From Pneumocystis sp. 'macacae' (lineage: Eukaryota > Ascomycota > Pneumocystomycetes > Pneumocystales > Pneumocystaceae): a DNA stretch of 64,000 bases. The DNA lies in NCBI GenBank assembly GCA_018127085.1, contig CM030724.1, forward strand, positions 434,001 through 498,000, read 5' to 3'. Each line of letters begins with the position of its first letter. Within the stretch, counting starts at the first letter, position 1. Both the position numbers and the translations under genes were made by a program. This document shows, in pieces, positions 62,974 to 64,000 of this stretch. The notes beneath the pieces are model-generated. The model did no database searches. It worked only from the letters and a program-made list of their open reading frames with translations, and was not told the origin of the DNA.

Positions 62974-63552
62974 CTATTTCTGTGAAACTTTCTTGTTTTT
63001 AGGTGGTTGAAGTAATGTCTTATTAATGTGCTGATATAAATCAATACATAGTTATGCGATACTATCCACTTACCGGCAAAACACCACCACCTGCAATTGT
63101 TGCACGAATTAGTCTGTCTATTAGTAATATAGACAGAATTTTCTTCTACTCACGAATCCAACTCCTCATCTCCCCGTATTGCTACTTATATTATTTTTAC
63201 ATATCCTTAAAAAAGAACCTACCAAGCTGCAAGTGTCTCGGCGTAATACGCTTTACTTTAAGATCTTTCGACGCATTTCCCGCAAGTTCAAGAACCTCTG
63301 CCGTTAGATACTCGAGCACTGCTGCAATATACACGCTTGCTGTTGCTCCTACACGCACATTGTTTTGCATGCACGCTCTCATAAACCGACGAACACGTCC
63401 TACTGGAAACTAATCTTTTCAGTATCGTTTTTAACCCGGAAAAAAATTACTTGAAGCCCTGCACGTGCTGAATGTGATACCTGAGCTCTTCCTTCTCTGC
63501 TTTTTCCTCCACTTTTGCCTTTTCCGCCAAGTGATTTTCCTTTACCCGACAT
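62974..63552 (-). CDS. HTZ1: Histone H2A.Z variant
   Basis: H2A.Z replaces H2A at promoters and other sites. Five exons were resolved: 63451-63552 ([20 protein letters not shown] through ARAGLQ), 63223-63409 ([20 protein letters not shown] through RHLQL), 63154-63181 (AIRGDEELD), 63074-63113 ([13 protein letters not shown]) and 62974-63030 ([18 protein letters not shown]). The [20 protein letters not shown] segment is diagnostic of H2A.Z: the extended acidic patch and the GGGVLPHI docking domain. The N-terminal GK-rich tail provides acetylation sites. Four introns in a 140-residue gene is high. Confidence 0.96.
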
Positions 63553-64000
63553 TGTTGTTGCTCGATTGCTTGTCGATGCACACACGTCCTACACACATAC
63601 ACGAAATCCACGTAAAATTACAGAAATATAGGAAGAAATGTTTTAAACACAGGAATGTATTTTTCTTGCTAATTAGATTTAAGAAAAATAAAATGTACCT
63701 ATTTTGCTGTTTTTTCTGTATTTTTTTTACCTTTTTTTCTTCCCTAAATTTACCCATACCAACTGTCAATTGACAAATTCATATATACTCTTGTAACTCC
63801 ACTACTGCCATATATTTTTCTAGAAATTCCAATTCCTTAAGGAACGGACTAAAAAGCGCATATAGGACAATATTTTTCTTTATTTTTAAAACAATGCTCT
63901 TTTCTAACATAAAATATTAGTTTGGGTGCTACTAGTAAGTATTTTCTCCAGGCATTAGTGTCATTATTAAAAATACTAGAGTTAAATCATGTCCAAGTAT
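63553..64000. other. Upstream region of HTZ1
   Basis: About 450 bp of AT-rich sequence containing the HTZ1 promoter and running to the window end. The small open frames here are low-complexity. No other gene recognised. Confidence 0.5.

Overview
This window looks like nuclear DNA of a very AT-rich ascomycete fungus, most probably of the Pneumocystis/Taphrinomycotina type. The reasons are near-universal short introns (about 40-50 nt, GT...AG, several per gene), gene-dense order with AT-rich spacers, an isolated 5S rRNA gene outside any rDNA repeat, and a conserved yeast-like protein set that keeps complex I (absent from Saccharomyces and Schizosaccharomyces). Genus is an inference from overall character; no species can be assigned by reading alone. 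No plasmid, phage, transposon, CRISPR array or bacterial operon was seen.

Layout: (1) 0-12 kb: SPB1 rRNA methyltransferase, UNG1 uracil-DNA glycosylase, mitochondrial glutamyl-tRNA synthetase, a type I DnaJ (XDJ1-like), PUS4 pseudouridine synthase. (2) 11.6-25 kb: RRP5 ribosome-assembly giant, a 5S rRNA gene, a DUF5745/CEP95-like protein, CDT2, ribosomal protein eL32, eIF4B. (3) 25-40 kb: the very large lipid-transfer protein FMP27/BLTP2, an odd RNase H1 gene, and the TFIIIC subunit TFC3. (4) 41.3-45.4 kb: a GC-rich island, roughly two-thirds G+C by eye, inside a genome that is otherwise about 70% A+T. It holds a glomulin/YBP-like gene, a tRNA-Ser(AGA), a CENP-W gene, a caprin-like gene, a complex I 12-kDa subunit gene and the 3' end of SCD6. 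Its introns are unusually short (28-38 nt in most cases) and its introns and spacers carry degenerate TTAGGG repeats. (5) 45-64 kb: SCD6, an EMI1-type protein, a Rab escort protein, HSP60, GET5, a PGA1-like ER protein, SSA-type HSP70, an EDE1-like EH-domain endocytic protein, UFD1 and histone H2A.Z.

These are mostly housekeeping genes: ribosome biogenesis and translation (SPB1, RRP5, eL32, eIF4B, PUS4, SCD6, 5S, tRNA-Ser, TFC3), proteostasis (DnaJ, HSP60, HSP70, GET5, UFD1), membrane traffic and lipids (FMP27, Rab escort, EDE1, PGA1) and chromosome biology (UNG1, RNase H1, CDT2, CENP-W, H2A.Z). The points most worth a second look are the GC island whose edge runs through a single conserved gene (SCD6), an RNase H1 gene in which a conserved 51-nt coding segment with two TGA codons at tryptophan positions has the form of an intron, a GA...AG intron in UNG1, and start-region microexons in the DnaJ and eIF4B genes. 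Exon boundaries were placed by hand from splice signals and family conservation and have not been tested against transcripts.
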